A DNA stretch of 64,000 nucleotides from Saxidomus purpurata (Eukaryota > Mollusca > Bivalvia > Venerida > Veneridae). The number at the start of each line of letters is the position of its first letter. The first letter of the stretch is position 1. This document shows, in pieces, positions 1 to 13,226 of the stretch. Location: assembly GCA_022818135.1 (NCBI GenBank), contig JAFMSR010000003.1, positions 9,093,976 to 9,157,975 of the forward strand, given 5' to 3'. A program made the position numbers and the translations under genes. A model generated the notes under the pieces. That model ran no database searches. It was not told the origin of the DNA and was given only the letters and a program-made list of their open reading frames with translations.

Positions 1-1453
1 TGTAACAATCAACAAATGGGTTATTTGGGAACAATTACTAGCAACTTCTCTTTTGAAAACCGAAATCTTGTCCCGTAGTCCATTAAAATATTTTCTGTTT
101 ACCATTTTCGCTTCGCCAGCAGACATATTTAGAGACTGACGTCATCACACAACTAAAAAGGTAGTACTGAACAATTTCAAATACCATTTTTTTATTGGAC
201 GCTTGAACTGGAGCTTTAATCGGTATTTGAAATTGTTCAGTACTACCTCCCTAACAAATATGTCTGCCGGCGATGCGAAAAAGGTAAACAGAAAAAAGTA
301 TTTTTCACCATGAAAGGCAATTTGTAATATCTTAAAGCAGTACACACTTAAGTCTACAATACACGTGAGAAGGAAATGCAAGTTGGTTCAGTTTCCTAAA
401 TACTGATAATCTACGAATGTATAGATACTCATGAGCTTGTGTTAAATGCCCAAGTTAAAAGTAATATATCAAAAGTATATTTAAAAAGTCTTAGAACCAG
501 TCTGAGAATTTGGCACACGTCATTGGTGATACAGATGACACGTTTACCGCAATAATCATCGAAGTTGATTCGACATTATGTAGTAAATTGTACGTTGTAG
601 AATTCGCCCGACAATGCGTTTGATTGACAGATAGCCTATCTTATTGTAAACCTAAAAATATGCTAATATTGTTCCTTGAACCTACGCATTGATCTCTCCG
701 GACAGCGATAACGCGTAGCGATAACAACTGTTGTATTTTGTACTTCAATAACTAAAAGGCAGGTGTGCCCTTGAAATAATTTTTGGAGTATAAATGTTGG
801 TTTACCAGGTTGGTTTACCAGGTTTTTTTTACATTTACTATTAATAGCATAAAAAGGAATCCTTTCTAGTTGCGGTCATTAGGTAGGTCGTATTAACATT
901 AAATTCAGTTTTTCATTATTCTACGCCAATGTACATTTACTGTCATAAGTTGAGTAACCAAATTAAATATTAACAGGTTTATATAATGTTATAAAAATGC
1001 TTAACTGGACGCAAACCTAATTATTGATTATCATTTTTATGAATTGATCTAAATATAAACAATCGTGTGATGATATGACAGACCTAATAAAGTTTAAAAC
1101 GCTAGCATTGAAACAGTATAGTTGTTAACTATCACTGTTATTATGATTTTATAGCGCTTTATCTATCTAATTTCAAATAAGTTGAATACATATAATCAAA
1201 CATGTATTCAGCTACTGTACATGTTTGTCAATACCAACAACTTAAAAGTTATGCATGCAACCAGAAATATGTATCATGTATTTTACTTTTCAAGAAGTGT
1301 AAAGTAAACAGATCCTGAAAAACCTAAAACGACAGATATGTGGTGATAAAATATGGAGACGTATTTGGAGAAGATATACATCATAAATATAGTCTTTGAC
1401 GTCACACTGCTCAATAAAGTATTTCACCTAGTTCGTTATAAAAAGAAACCGAA
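1..1453. other. Upstream region of IAP-1, no gene seen
   Basis: A+T-rich DNA with no convincing coding exon on either strand. The only structured element is the foldback sequence at 91-295, listed separately. The segment presumably holds the promoter and 5' UTR of IAP-1, but no core promoter could be assigned. Confidence 0.5.
91..295. repeat. Small foldback element
   Basis: Two nested inverted-repeat blocks. A 27-bp pair (159-185 and 222-248, beginning aggtagtactgaac) is exact. An outer pair (91-130 and about 256-295, ttttctgttta...) is imperfect, and a short central loop lies between. The layout suggests a MITE-like hairpin element. No target duplication was identified. Confidence 0.7.
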
Positions 1454-4400
1454 ATGGCGTTATCCAAGTACAGAACGTTTACAGAGCGGCTACAGTCCCT
1501 TGAACTCTGGCCTGGCCGACTGATTATCAGTGTCAATGAAGTAGCACGGTCAGGATTTTGCTACCATCCATGTAAGTACTGTTGATAAATTAATTCAACT
1601 AATTAATCATGAACAAAAGTTCATGGTTGTGCTATACGTTTATAAGATATATAAATACAACTTGTTTGCAAAACATGCATGTTATACGGCTTGCTCCCTA
1701 AACACCATCCCGGATGGAACCGTCCGACTATTTCAGGGACAGTCGGTAAGTGTCCCTATTGCTAGTCATAGAAGCCTTAGTCACACATTCAGGATTTTAC
1801 TGCCGTCCTTTAAATGACCATTCCCGATTAAAACTAATAAAAAATCTGATCAAGATCCTATGATTCGTTGCTGGAAACGTTTACGACAACAAGGAAGCAT
1901 CCCGATTCAGCCTTTCTAGCCGAATTACGGTCATTTGGGAGGTAAAAAAACTAAAATCTTCAACACCTCTCAAGATATTGTTGTCAGTATCACATTATTT
2001 ACGTTGGCATTTAAAACGATTTTCTGTTTTGTTTAGTTTTTGTGTTTGGATGTCAATACATTGTAGAACTTTCGGGAAACTTTAGGTCTAGTTATTTTTC
2101 TATACTAACATGTCTTAACATATGTAAAATAGAGATACTTTATTATCATTTATTTGTGCAACGTTTTATTGAAATGAAGTTTGCCGTTAGAGAGATTTTG
2201 ATGATTTTAGTTTTCTACCTTCCCATCCACTTGTACTTTGGAAGGTCCTTAATTAAAGCCAAAATACAACTCAGAATGCTTAATATGTGACTTATTTATA
2301 AACCATTGCCAAAGATGATAACTGCTTGTTTGCGTGTAAGATCGAAACACCTTTCGCTGTCGTTTAGATGCTTCGTAATTAATAGCTCAGGCCTTCGGTC
2401 TTCGCGATTAGATTACTACGCATGTGATATACTTACCGGTATATCAACCAAAGGTAAAATCTATTTCCTAAATAATAGTATATATAATCTCATTTTTAGG
2501 ACATAATTCAATAGCCTTTGCTACACTAGCATGCACTATTTGCACTAGGAAAACGATTTGAAATAAATGTTGTCGTCTGCGGGCAGCTGTTGTCGGGTGT
2601 AGATAAAACACATAGACAGCCCGCGCTATAACATGTAGCGTCAATCAAATTCTCAAGTGGGCGTGAATAAGTAACAGTTCTCATTGTTACGTCACATATA
2701 TTGCAACCCAACATTTGAAGTACTGTGAATTTTTTCGAGTGAGGGCAAACCCATCTGCAACTAGTAGAAATATGGTTGTTTGCATATTTATACAGTTGAG
2801 GGTGATGAACATGATATTCTACGATGCGCCTTCTGCAAATGTACACTAGCGAACTGGAAACACAACAGCGATCCTTGGCAAGAGCATGCAACATCTTTTC
2901 CTTTCTGTGTTCATCTGATGGCATGCAAGGGAATAGAATACATCTTTGATACTCTACAAAAAGACGAAGTGATCAGTGGATGCGTAAGTAATGCTGGTTT
3001 TTAAAATCTAAACGTTTTGTGTTATTTGTGAAATAGTTTATGTTTGCAAAACTTTGCTAGTTTACACAGCATTAGAATGACTTTCGAGATGACGAAACGA
3101 AACTTAAAAACTTCTTTTATTTATATGATATGTGAAATTTGCGACAGCATACTTGTTGTCAGTGCAAATTAGATTGTGACCATGTTATGACTTTGTCGCC
3201 AAGGCATGTTGTGTGTAACATGTTGGTCCATGTGTAGATTACACTCGTTTCCGCTTGATATCTCAACACTTAATAATATCGTCGTTATGTTTCAAACAAT
3301 GCTCGAACTTTGTCAGCAAATAAACTCAACTCGGAATCAGTGAGTCACATGACGTCATTACTTGAGTATTCAGATTTTTGTCAGTCAATCTCTAGGATAT
3401 TAATTTTGCGTCAGAGGGACTAAGAGCATTGAGTCCGTATATTTCAAATACTGTGGCAAAGTTTATAGCGGCTGGATAGGGTCGGTAGGATTTGTTGATC
3501 TGGTGAACATCAAAAGTGTCAGGTGCAAGTTAACCAAGCATGTATTGCAAATTTGATTTCAGACTGCTACAGATGGATTCTCGAGGATATTTCGAACAGG
3601 TCTGACGAAAAGTAAGATTTATATGTACATATGAACATTTTAAACCCAAAAGCCCGTACACAAAAATAAATAGCTTCTGTTTTACATGATTAATTGGGCT
3701 ATATAACGTAAGCAAATTTTCACATACACTTTACAGAATATTTTTGATATTGTTCGACAATAAAACAAAGAACATCAAGTATTTGCCAAAAGTGTTTCAA
3801 AATTGTTGTCTTTGTTTACATTTCATAGATTTGTTTGCTTACGGAGTGAAAAGGATTACGGACCACAGACAGCAGTCGCCAGCAACAAGTGAATACAATC
3901 CTGTTTCAACTTATACTACGTACAGTGGTGTGAAGTTTACAATGCCTATCAAGCTGGATATGACCGAGTTTACAGAAAGACGAGACACTTTAAACAGGAT
4001 TCCAGATATTTATCGAAAGAACTTAAAACTTGACGACATGGCAGAGGCTGGTCTTTACTTTCAAGGTAATAACTCTCCATATTCTTCATGGTGAGGGGTT
4101 TAAAATTGCTTCAGATCTGTGACATGTCAGTTCTACACTAAAATACACATTTGTATATATTATTCTAGACTAAGACTATTAATTACGCTTATAACAAAGC
4201 ACAATCATTGTTATGATTGCAATAAATGCGCTAAACGTTCAATCACGGACAGGTGAAAACTTTACGGAAATCAACTCGCCGAAAACTTTAATAAACAATG
4301 TATACACTCAATAGTTAAAATAATGTTTGGTCATTTAATAAACACCTTTATAGCCAGAAACGTTCATGGAATTGCATGAAATTTGCTTTTAATATAGCTA

Positions 4401-7400
4401 TTGTGACTTTAAGACGTTAAACTCTTCATAACGTGTATGAACATCTCGTTCACCCTGTTGGTATTCATATAGAGATCAATTACTGTAACTGTTTTGAAAT
4501 ATATTCACTTATAGCTCCTGGTAGTCTAAGATGCTACTATTGCGGTCTTGAAATTCAAAACTGGCACCAGCATGGAGACCCGTGGCTAATGCATGTTTCA
4601 CAAAATCATAACTGCATGCATATTATGTTCAGTAAAGGTGACGACGCAGTTCAACTGGTATTAAGTCATTTTGAACATACTTCCAAAGTTAAACGCAAGA
4701 AAAAAAATAGTTTTGTATCACACGATCCTGCATATATTAGTTAAGTTTTCCGGTGTAGACGGGCATTTCTAAGTCATATAAATAAGGGATATGACCTTCG
4801 ACGCGCGAAAATGTACCTTCGGACATTTGTTACATTATTCGAATATAATTGATAAAAAAAACCCATAAAATTTACATTTTTGTCACCCTCTTTAAATGCA
4901 AAACCAATGATAAAAACTGATAGCTACTATATTTTACTCAACAGAAACATACTATTTGCTTCAAAATCCTCCAAGACCATTACTATGGCAACATCGATTT
5001 GAAATAATTCTTTTTTTTAATCTTGGCTATACCCTATGAAAAAGGCAGATCGTGGAAAGAAGACATGAAATAGTTCACCAGATATGATATATATTGAAAG
5101 AGTATATAACGTTGCAACCAAACATAAATGATGCTGTTAGGAAATGATTACCGGAATGGTTTACTGCCCATGTAAATTGAAGTGAGTTTTGACGTCAAGT
5201 TGTGGTACGTGACGTCATTTTTAGAGTGAACAATGACGCCTTAGGTATACCTTTTCAAAATGTTGTAGTTTTGTATGTACTGAACGTAGGTAACTGAAAT
5301 TTTCCAATATTGATATTGAAATATTGTTTGTTCAAATGCGCAAGAAAGCTAGTTTCAAAGTATTTTGTCCGAAGGCCCATTTTCCCGTGTCGCTGGTCAT
5401 ATATAATAGAAGTACAAATCTAAGTTTTAATGTTGCTATTATTTCGAGATAACATTTATTAATGTGATGATACTTAAAATACTGAAAAATTCCAATTAAT
5501 AAGTAAACACTGGTATAGATTGTTGAATTTAAACTATTAATTTTGCATAATTTGTATGTATTCTATTTTCCAGAAACTGCTTGAACTTCGGAAAACTTCG
5601 CAAAACTTCGCAAAACTTAAGGGGCAAGTATTTCTAATACAGTTTCCTTTATATTCCTACGTTAGTTTAAACTAAATGTTTGCAGAGGACTGTGTTCATT
5701 TCTTTGGTAAGAAAAAATATATCTTTACAGAATTTCTGGTTAATAGAAATATTTGTTTGATATTTTCAGAGTCTTGGAAACGTAAGTCTGGTCCCGACAA
5801 CGAAGGTATGTACAGTTTGTTATTTTCCTTCACTTCTAAATACTTAATACATGTAAGTTTTAAAATGAATTCTCACCTGCAGTTTATCGTTTTGTTCGTT
5901 TTAGAATCTATAATTTAAATATTAAGATATTTTGTTTTAGATGAACAACACTTTGTATTGCATTTCGAATACAGTCTTTTCATGTGTGTAATGTCTCCTT
6001 TACTATTTTACGTAGAAATGGAACATGATCATGTTGAGAAGTTGTTAAAGTCGATGAAAATAAATAGAAAAGATGATGCGAAAACCAAGCGATCCACAAG
6101 ACACAAAGGTAAAATTTCTATCTTTAACGCAGAAGAGGTGTTACTATGTTGTGTCGCTCGGCCTTATTTTCTGTTCAGCTCTATAACTTTGAAACATAGT
6201 CACATCTTACTTGAGCTAAGTGCTATAAAGCTAGTTGTCAACTTTAGGTATATTGATATAAACGGTAACTACCAATTCAATTAACTGTCTTCAATAGTAA
6301 AAATAGCGCTTATTGATTGTTAGAGCTATTTGAGTTGGCATATGTACATGACAAAAAATAAAGAGATCACTATAAAAACAAGATCGCCAAGATGGCCCTA
6401 TATCGCTCACCTTGGTACAAGTCCACTTGCCTGTTGGAAGATTACTAGATAATGTTATATACCAAAAAAGTTTTCCTATATACGCCTTTGTAAAACAAAT
6501 GATTCCCCCCCCCGGGCAAGGTCAACAAACTTTGAACAAACTTTGAAGAGGTCTACTAGGCAATGCTACATGCCAAATATCTAAGCTCTAGGCCTTGTGG
6601 TTTCAGAGAAAAAGATTTTTAAAGTTTTCCTTATATAAGCCTATGTAAAACTAAGTGACCCCCGTGCGGGGTCAGTTTTGACCCGGGGCTCATAATTTGA
6701 ACAATCTTGGTAGAGGTCCACTAGCCAATGCTACATGCCAAATATCTAAGCTCTAGGCCTTGTGGCTTCAGAGAAAAAGATTTTTAAAGTTTTTACTATA
6801 TAAGCCTATGTAAAACTAAGTGACCCCCCGTGCGGGGTCAATTTTGATCCGATGGTCATAATTTGAACAATCTTGGTAGAGGTTCACTAGCCAATGCTAC
6901 ATGCCAAATATCTAAGCTCTAGGCCTTGTGGTTTCAGAGAAGAAGATTTTTAAAGTTTATCCTATATATTCCTATGCAAAACTAAGTGACCACCCCCCGC
7001 GGGGTCAATTTTGACCCGGGGGTTATAATTTGAACAATCTTGGTAGAGGTCTACTAGACAATGCTACATGCCAAATATCTTAGCTCTAGGCCTTGTGGTT
7101 TCAGAGAAGATTTTTAAAGTTTTCCCTATATATGCCTTTGCAAAAACTAAGGGCCCACCCGCGCGGGGTCAATTTTGAAAATTATGAAAAAAAATAGAGA
7201 TAGAGGCGGATTTAATCTTTATAAAGTATCGGACATTGTCTCAGCTCATAGAATTAAAATGTTGTATAAAATAATTCAAGAAGATGTACAAATATGGAAT
7301 GTAATTGGAAAAAATGTGCTCAAAACAATTGATTCAGGATTTAATCAAAACTATCTTTTATGTACCTTTTCTAGTCTTGAAAGAGTAACATTGAGGAGAA

Positions 7401-10400
7401 CAATATCGGATTTTTATACTGAAGCTCTTAATTGTTGGAACATTTTTGTAAAGTCTTTTAAACCAAAGTCTAAACAGGAAGTCTTATCTTCGAGTCTCTT
7501 TGGTAGTGATTACCAAAGAGACTCGAAGATAAGACTTCCTGCCATACGTTACAGACGCAAACCGTTAATGTTTAAACCATTTCTATTAAGCAACATTACA
7601 CAAGTCAGAGACATTTGGGACGAACAGTCCGGAAGTTTCATAAATGAAAACATTCTGTTAGCTAAATTACGGGTCAGAGCAAACTGGGGACAGAATTGGT
7701 TGATTTTAAAAGAAAGCATCCCTCAAGAATATATCGCAATATTACAAGATCAACAGAATAGACAGTTAACAGGTCGAATGCATATTTCATTATACACGCT
7801 CTTTGACGCTTCGCATAAAATTATAAAACCAGATAGCCTTCGTATTAAGCAGATCAATTTACAGTTGCTATCAGAATGCAGTTTAAAAACATCAACAACA
7901 GAAGAGAAATGGTCAATAAAACTTAACATAAATAATACTTTCTGCTGGAATAAAACCTGGTTAAACGTACATTCAGCACATTGTTCAATGAAAGCAAAAG
8001 AATTTCAGTGGAAAATAATTCACAATGTAGTAAATACAGAGCACAAATTAAATTTAATGAATTTATCTGATGGTATATGTAACCTGTGTAAAGTAGAGAG
8101 AGAAACAGTATGTCACCTGTTCACGGAATGCAGGGAAATAACTCCTTTCTGGGCTTTAACAGTTTCTTTAATTACAAATCTAACAAAAATGCATAACGAA
8201 AAAGAAATACAGTTAACTTCAGTAGAAAAAATGTTTGGAGTATATAGCCACAGTCTATACAAAATTTTAAACACACTTGTTTTTGAAACAAAATGGCATA
8301 TTTGGAAATATAGAAATGATACGAAATTTTCAGTTCAAAGTGTGTCAAAAAGGAAACATATAAACTTCTTAAAGCTTAATATCAAGCAAATTTTTAATTT
8401 CCATGGCCGATGTAAACCATATAAAAACGTTACGAAGAAGATGTGGTAGCTAATATTTCGGTATATGTATGTGTTTTATCTTAACCACAAATCTGCTCTT
8501 ATTTTTCTTTTTTCTCAAGGGTTCACGATTATGATGTGGTGAAAAAAAAGAAGCAAAACACTTATTTGTAAAGAATCAGTCATTACTCTTGTTGTTTTTT
8601 TCGGTTTCGAAACAAGAAAATGTCGCTTTTTTAGCTTCTTACTTGTGTTTGGTATTTTTGCCCTTTTGTTAACATTTTCAAATACTGCTCTTATTTTTTC
8701 TTGTCAAAATGACCGAAAAATGCTTTAATAACAAAGATAAAACTGCATGCAATATCTTCTGTTCTTGCAATGTATGAAATGTGTGCAGTACAGATGTCAC
8801 ATTTTGCAAGAATTAATAATTTTTATATACTTCTTAATGTATGAACTTAAACTATAATATAAATATAAGATACATTCTTAGTAAAAATTACATGTTTTTT
8901 TGAATATAAGTAACATAATACTTGAACATGCCTGATGCTATTTTTCGTTGTGAACAATTCCTTTTCAGGTGTAGTTTTATGTAAAAAAAACTGTTAATGG
9001 AGTCTTTTTTGAAAGCCAAAGAGCTTGTCTGTACTTCTTTTATTGTATCTAAATAAACGGGGTTACCCATAGGGGGCCTCAAATTAAAAAAAAAAAAAAA
9101 AAAAAAAAAATTTTGACCTGGGGGTCATAATTTGAACAATCTTGGTAGAGGTCCACTAGACAATGCTACATGCCAAATATCTAAGCTCTAGGCCTTGTGG
9201 TTTCAGAGAAGAAGATTTTTAAAGTTTTTCCTATTTGTTGCCATAGCAACCAGAGTTCTGCATGGAATGGAATTCTTTGAACAATTTTGGTAGAGCTTCA
9301 TGCAAGGAACATTCCTGCATAGTTTTATCAACATTGGCCTAGAGGTTTCAGAGGAGATGTCATTTGAATCAAAATGTTGACGGACGACGGATGACGTACG
9401 ACGGACGACGGACAATCATCGATCAGAAAAGCTCACCCTGGCGTAGCCAGGTGAGCTTAATAAACATTTAAAAAGACATAATGACTTGTCAACGCAAATA
9501 AAAAAACTGCGCCTAATGCAAATAGGCAGGGTAAAAATATGTCATTGAACGTAAAATGATAAACTCTTTAATTCAATTTATCGGCAATACTGCTCTTTTC
9601 AAGAAATTTGTCTGCACTTTTACAATTTACTTGTTGACCATCTTTATGACAAGCTTAAAAATACAGGGGAGATTATGTCGGTGTAAGATATCGATTAAAA
9701 TTATTAGCCGAAATAGGGATGTGTCCGAAGTGAGTATTTTGGCGTTTCTAGTGTATCTGGTTGCCGGTAATCAGCGCTTTTCCGTATTTGAAGTTGTACA
9801 ATGACAAAAAGGCAGACATGGGATGACTGACTGACGTACTTTAAATATCTGACTCTAACTGCTCGATTTAAAGTGAAGTGAAGTAATGAGTAATTATTTG
9901 TTTGATTCGTATTTAACAGGTAGTCACAAAAACTGCAACATTTATATTATCTCCCTTTTTAAATTGTCTTCAAATGCAGATAGTAAGCCTTTTACAAAAT
10001 TTCACTGAAATCTTACATTTAATGAAGAGAAAATGTTCCGAAAAGAAAACTCTATTTTAAGTAACATGACCTTGGCCAAGCGAATAGGCTTGGTACTGAT
10101 TACTTCTGCAAAGTGTCATTGAAATCTACTAAGTCAGCATAATTACTAGTTATCTATGAATTTTCAGAAAAACAAAAACTGTTCACAAATTTGTACCATT
10201 TCAAGGTTTATCAGTTTTTATTATGTTTACCCTGGTCTGACATCTGAATCTTTTATTCTGAACTATCTTTATTTTTAATTCATTTCCTTCGATAAAAGTG
10301 ATTCACGTACAATCCCTGCCAAAATAGAGACAAAAATGTCTCTCGAAAATTGAAATTTTCCACAAGTGGGAACCCGTTGCGTTTTTCAATCCTGTGGTTT

Positions 10401-13184
10401 GGGGTGAAACAACCTTGGGGTCTAGAATGGGGTCAATGTGATACATCATTCTTTCCGTCTTCATAAGAAGGTTACGGAAGTGCACAATTCTTTTGGTTTA
10501 TCTTTACATTTTACCCCTCTGTGACCTACTTTTTGGTATGACCAACTTTGGCCCATTTGGTCTAAGAAAACGGTAATCCGATTAGTCAATTTCATGAACA
10601 GAAATGGTGTCAAGATTTGGAATCAATCTAGACACCCAGACATCTCTTATTTGGACAAAACCAAATTGTCTCGCCCGCTTATACAACAAATAATTTCAGA
10701 TAAAAAGCCATACATTTACCGTTATATCTAATTTAAAGGGATGTAATTTGAAAATTGAATATTTTGATCCACAGCTCTCGCTTTTGCACTGTGTTTCCAT
10801 AAAACATGGTTGAAGTTATCTAGTCATTTTCCTATTTTTCTATTAACTGCTCGGAGAATCAATTGAAGTTTAGTAGAATGTTTGTTTGTATTAAATGAAT
10901 TATCTCCCTTTAATGGATGATATAATTTTCTCACAAGGAGCACATTAGACTCGTCTGCATACACGCATTAATATGCATTGACCGTGCAATTGAAAGGGCA
11001 CGGTGATTATAATTGGTTGCAGATCTTAAACACCCCCTACGCCCTATGCTACCCTTACTTTATAAGTAATCTTTTTATGACAAAAAAATGGTGTCTGCGA
11101 AATCGCAACAGCAGTTTCTATAAAGGGAAATAATTCAATTTGAAGTAGCACAATGACAAAAAGGCAGATATTGGATTACTGACTGACGTACTTTAAATGT
11201 CTGACTCTAACCTCTCGATTTAAAGTGAAGTGAAGTAATGAGAAATTATTATTTTGATTCTCTGAATCTTTTATTCTGAGCTATCTTTATTTTTAATGCA
11301 TTTTCTTCGATTAAAGTGATTCACGTACAATCCCTGCCAAAATAGAGACAAAAATGTCTCTCGGAAACTGAACTTTTCAATATGTCGGGACCCGTTGCAT
11401 TTTTCATTCCTGTGGTTTGGGGTGAAACAACCTTGGGGTCTAGAATGGGGTCAATGTGATACATCATTCTTTCCATCTTCATAATAAGGTTACGGAAGTG
11501 CATAATGCTTTGGGTCTACCTTATCATTTCACCCCTCTGTGACATACTTATTAGGTATGACAAACTTTGACCCATTTGACCTAAAAAACGGTGATCCAGT
11601 CAGTTACATTTCATGAACAGAAATGGTGTCAAGATTTGGAATCAATCAAGACACCCAGACATCTCTTCGAAGGACAAAGTCAATATGTCTCGCTTTTACA
11701 CAAAATAATTTCAGATATAAGGCCATAAACTCACCCTTACATCTAATTTAAAGGGAGATAATTTGAAAATTAAATATTTTAAGCCACAGCTCTCGCTTTT
11801 GCATTGTGTTTTCATAAAACATGGTTGAAGTTATCTAGTCATTTTCCTATTTGTTTTTTATACATGAGCACGCGGTTCAGATGGAAATATCTGTCCCTGA
11901 GGGTAGCTGTTTTGGCGGGAACGAGGCTCTGCCGAGTTCCCGCGAAATAGTTTCCCGAAATGACGGATATTTCTGTCTGAACCAAATATCTCATGGTAGA
12001 AAATTTCTCTTGGAAGCCGTCTTGCACTTTAAAAAATTTATTTAAATACAAACTTGTCGAAAAGATGCATTTTAATATAAAAACAAACGTTATTCAGATG
12101 CTGTGTTTGGGAAAGTGACGTTTGTTTATATCGTTACGTCACAAATAATTTACGCGAGCCGTCTTACATGGGGTAGGGGTGGTGGTGGGAGTGGGGGCGG
12201 TAAGATGAGATTTTCTAGCACTTGTAAAAACTGCAGATACCCCTATCAGGTATGCAAGATCATTTTTCTCTTAACTGACTTGACAACAAATTGAAGTTTA
12301 TGCGTAACTAGAATTACTCTAAGTAATTGTCTCGTGTTACAGATAAGGGAGTCAAACGACGTCAAAGGTGTGCCTGTTGTTTACAAAGACGTAGAGAGAC
12401 GGTAGGCAAGCTCAAAGGATTGTTAAAACTTCGAATAACTCGTGGAAAATCCTTAACTATTCAGTACAATTTTCAAAACGTAATACTAAAAAGAATAATA
12501 TTTAAAACACACAATACGTCTTCTGTTATTTCTAACATTAAAGCATGATGCTGGTTATTTATTCGGTGTGTCCATAATTGGTAAAATTGTAATATTTGGA
12601 AATTTCTTATTCCTATTTCAGAAAATTCGGCAGGAAAGCATAAGACGGATCTCAAATAATTTATTACAAAGATTTGTTGCCAAAGGTAATTTTGTAGATA
12701 TAAAATAACGGGTCGTTTACGTTCGTGTTGCAGAATGAGAGCTTAGAAATAATATTGTATATACAAATATATTAAAAAGTGTATTCTAAGGAATGTATAA
12801 CATAACTTTTCCGAGGAATATATATGTATGGACTTTTATCCAGACTACGTAAGTGTTACACAGAGTAAGTGCAGGTAAACACAGAAAATACACCAAATAA
12901 ACTACATTTCAAACAGAACAATAAATATATTTCAGAACAATCAGTGCTTACTCAAGTAGACATTGACCACATCATCCTCACCAATTAAAATAAAAGTTTT
13001 ATGTTGTTTTACAGACAACTGTCCAGGACCCCATGTTTGTTTCAAGTGTCAGAGGCCTGATTCTGTCGTCAATAACATGCATGTCTCACTCTGCTGCAAT
13101 ATGATTGTGTGTGACCAATGTGTTGAGGATGAAGTTTGCCCAAAATATCAGCGAAGTTCTGGGTCCACTGCGGCAATGACATAG
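1454..13184 (+). CDS. IAP-1: two-BIR inhibitor-of-apoptosis-like protein with a damaged RING
   Basis: Proposed exons are 1454-1571, 2796-2983, 3563-3599, 3829-4065, 4515-4637, 5686-5706, 5770-5805, 6016-6108, 12343-12401, 12622-12685 and 13015-13184, giving 381 residues. All phases agree and almost all junctions are good GT/AG. The ATG at 1454 has an in-frame stop 12 bases upstream. BIR1 (exons 1-2) has CAFC, W, DPWQEH and FPFC; BIR2 (exons 4-5) has CYYC, W, DPWLMH and NC, so both keep their C-C-H-C zinc ligands. Exons 6-10 encode a short charged, then very basic, region. The last exon is RING-like: CFKC, LCCN, CDQC, CPKY, with the usual His replaced by Asn and the last Cys by Tyr. IAP proteins bind caspases or signalling adaptors through BIRs and act as E3 ligases through the RING; ligase activity is doubtful here. 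The 3' end of the 4515 exon, micro-exons 3563 and 5686, and the join across the 6.2-kb intron are least certain. Confidence 0.7.
6370..9465. mobile_element. Pearl/Helentron-like non-autonomous element, split by a LINE
   Basis: A left part starts near 6376 (gatcgccaagatggccc). Repeats of about 155 bp follow at about 6530, 6700, 6860 and 7020, each with aatttgaacaatcttggtag and ctctaggccttgtgg. The array resumes at 9111 and ends with acggacgacgg-rich DNA and a hairpin, agctcaccctggcgtagccaggtgagct in outline (about 9430-9457). A left arm, a tandem core and a terminal hairpin are the layout known for bivalve pearl elements, which are linked to Helentrons. The family name is my inference. It lies inside the large intron of IAP-1. 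Confidence 0.6.
7179..9108 (+). mobile_element. 5'-truncated LINE inserted in the pearl-like repeat
   Basis: The insert is bounded by an 8-bp direct repeat, aattttga (7171-7178 and 9109-9116), and ends in a long A run. An open frame of 424 codons (7175-8449) corresponds to the C-terminal part of a LINE ORF2, after the reverse-transcriptase catalytic core. It includes a cysteine/histidine cluster of zf-RVT type, CNLCKVERETVCHLFTEC, at about residues 305-322. A 3' UTR of about 650 bases follows. The layout matches target-primed reverse transcription with 5' truncation. The clade is uncertain, possibly L1/Tx1-like. It carries an internal 31-bp palindrome described in the findings. Confidence 0.8.
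9798..11860. repeat. Direct duplication of an approximately 1-kb repeat
   Basis: The stretch 9798-10850 is repeated in order at about 11148-11855, with shared landmarks: gactgactgacgtacttta, gattcacgtacaatccctgc, and aaacatggttgaagttatc at both ends. An open frame of 60 codons on the minus strand occurs in each copy (10303-10485 and 11321-11503). The two frames differ by many replacement changes, so I treat them as repeat sequence. The spacing and partial deletion in the second copy suggest an old tandem duplication or two insertions of one element. Confidence 0.75.
11865..12000. repeat. Short palindromic element
   Basis: Inverted pairs flank a centre with gcgggaac and gttcccgc. An outer pair, ggttcagatggaaatat and atatttctgtctgaacc, gives a hairpin of about 110 bp. 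It is a MITE-like foldback in the big IAP-1 intron. Long open frames on both strands here are a by-product of the symmetry. Confidence 0.55.
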
Positions 13185-13220
13185 ATTTTTATTGATGTTT
13201 ATTTCTTTTGTCTGTTAACA

Positions 13221-13226
13221 AATAAA
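13221..13226 (+). terminator. Poly(A) signal of IAP-1
   Basis: An AATAAA hexamer lies 37 bases after the TAG stop of the last IAP-1 exon, a normal position for cleavage and polyadenylation. It supports 13184 as the true end of the coding region. Confidence 0.65.

Noticed and set aside
5574..5627. Possible IAP-1 exon encoding a helical stretch (KLLELRKTSQ...)
   Set aside because: It is flanked by AG and GT and open in frame 0, but the phase-1 chain used by neighbouring exons gives a stop in it, and using frame 0 leads to an early stop in the 6016 exon. The repeated acttcgcaaa motif also suggests simple repeat origin.
10303..11503. Two similar 60-codon minus-strand frames (…HIDPILDPKVVSPQTTG…) as a conserved gene
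   Set aside because: The two frames differ by many replacement changes and both lie in a repeated DNA block, so the similarity follows from the repeat and not from coding constraint.
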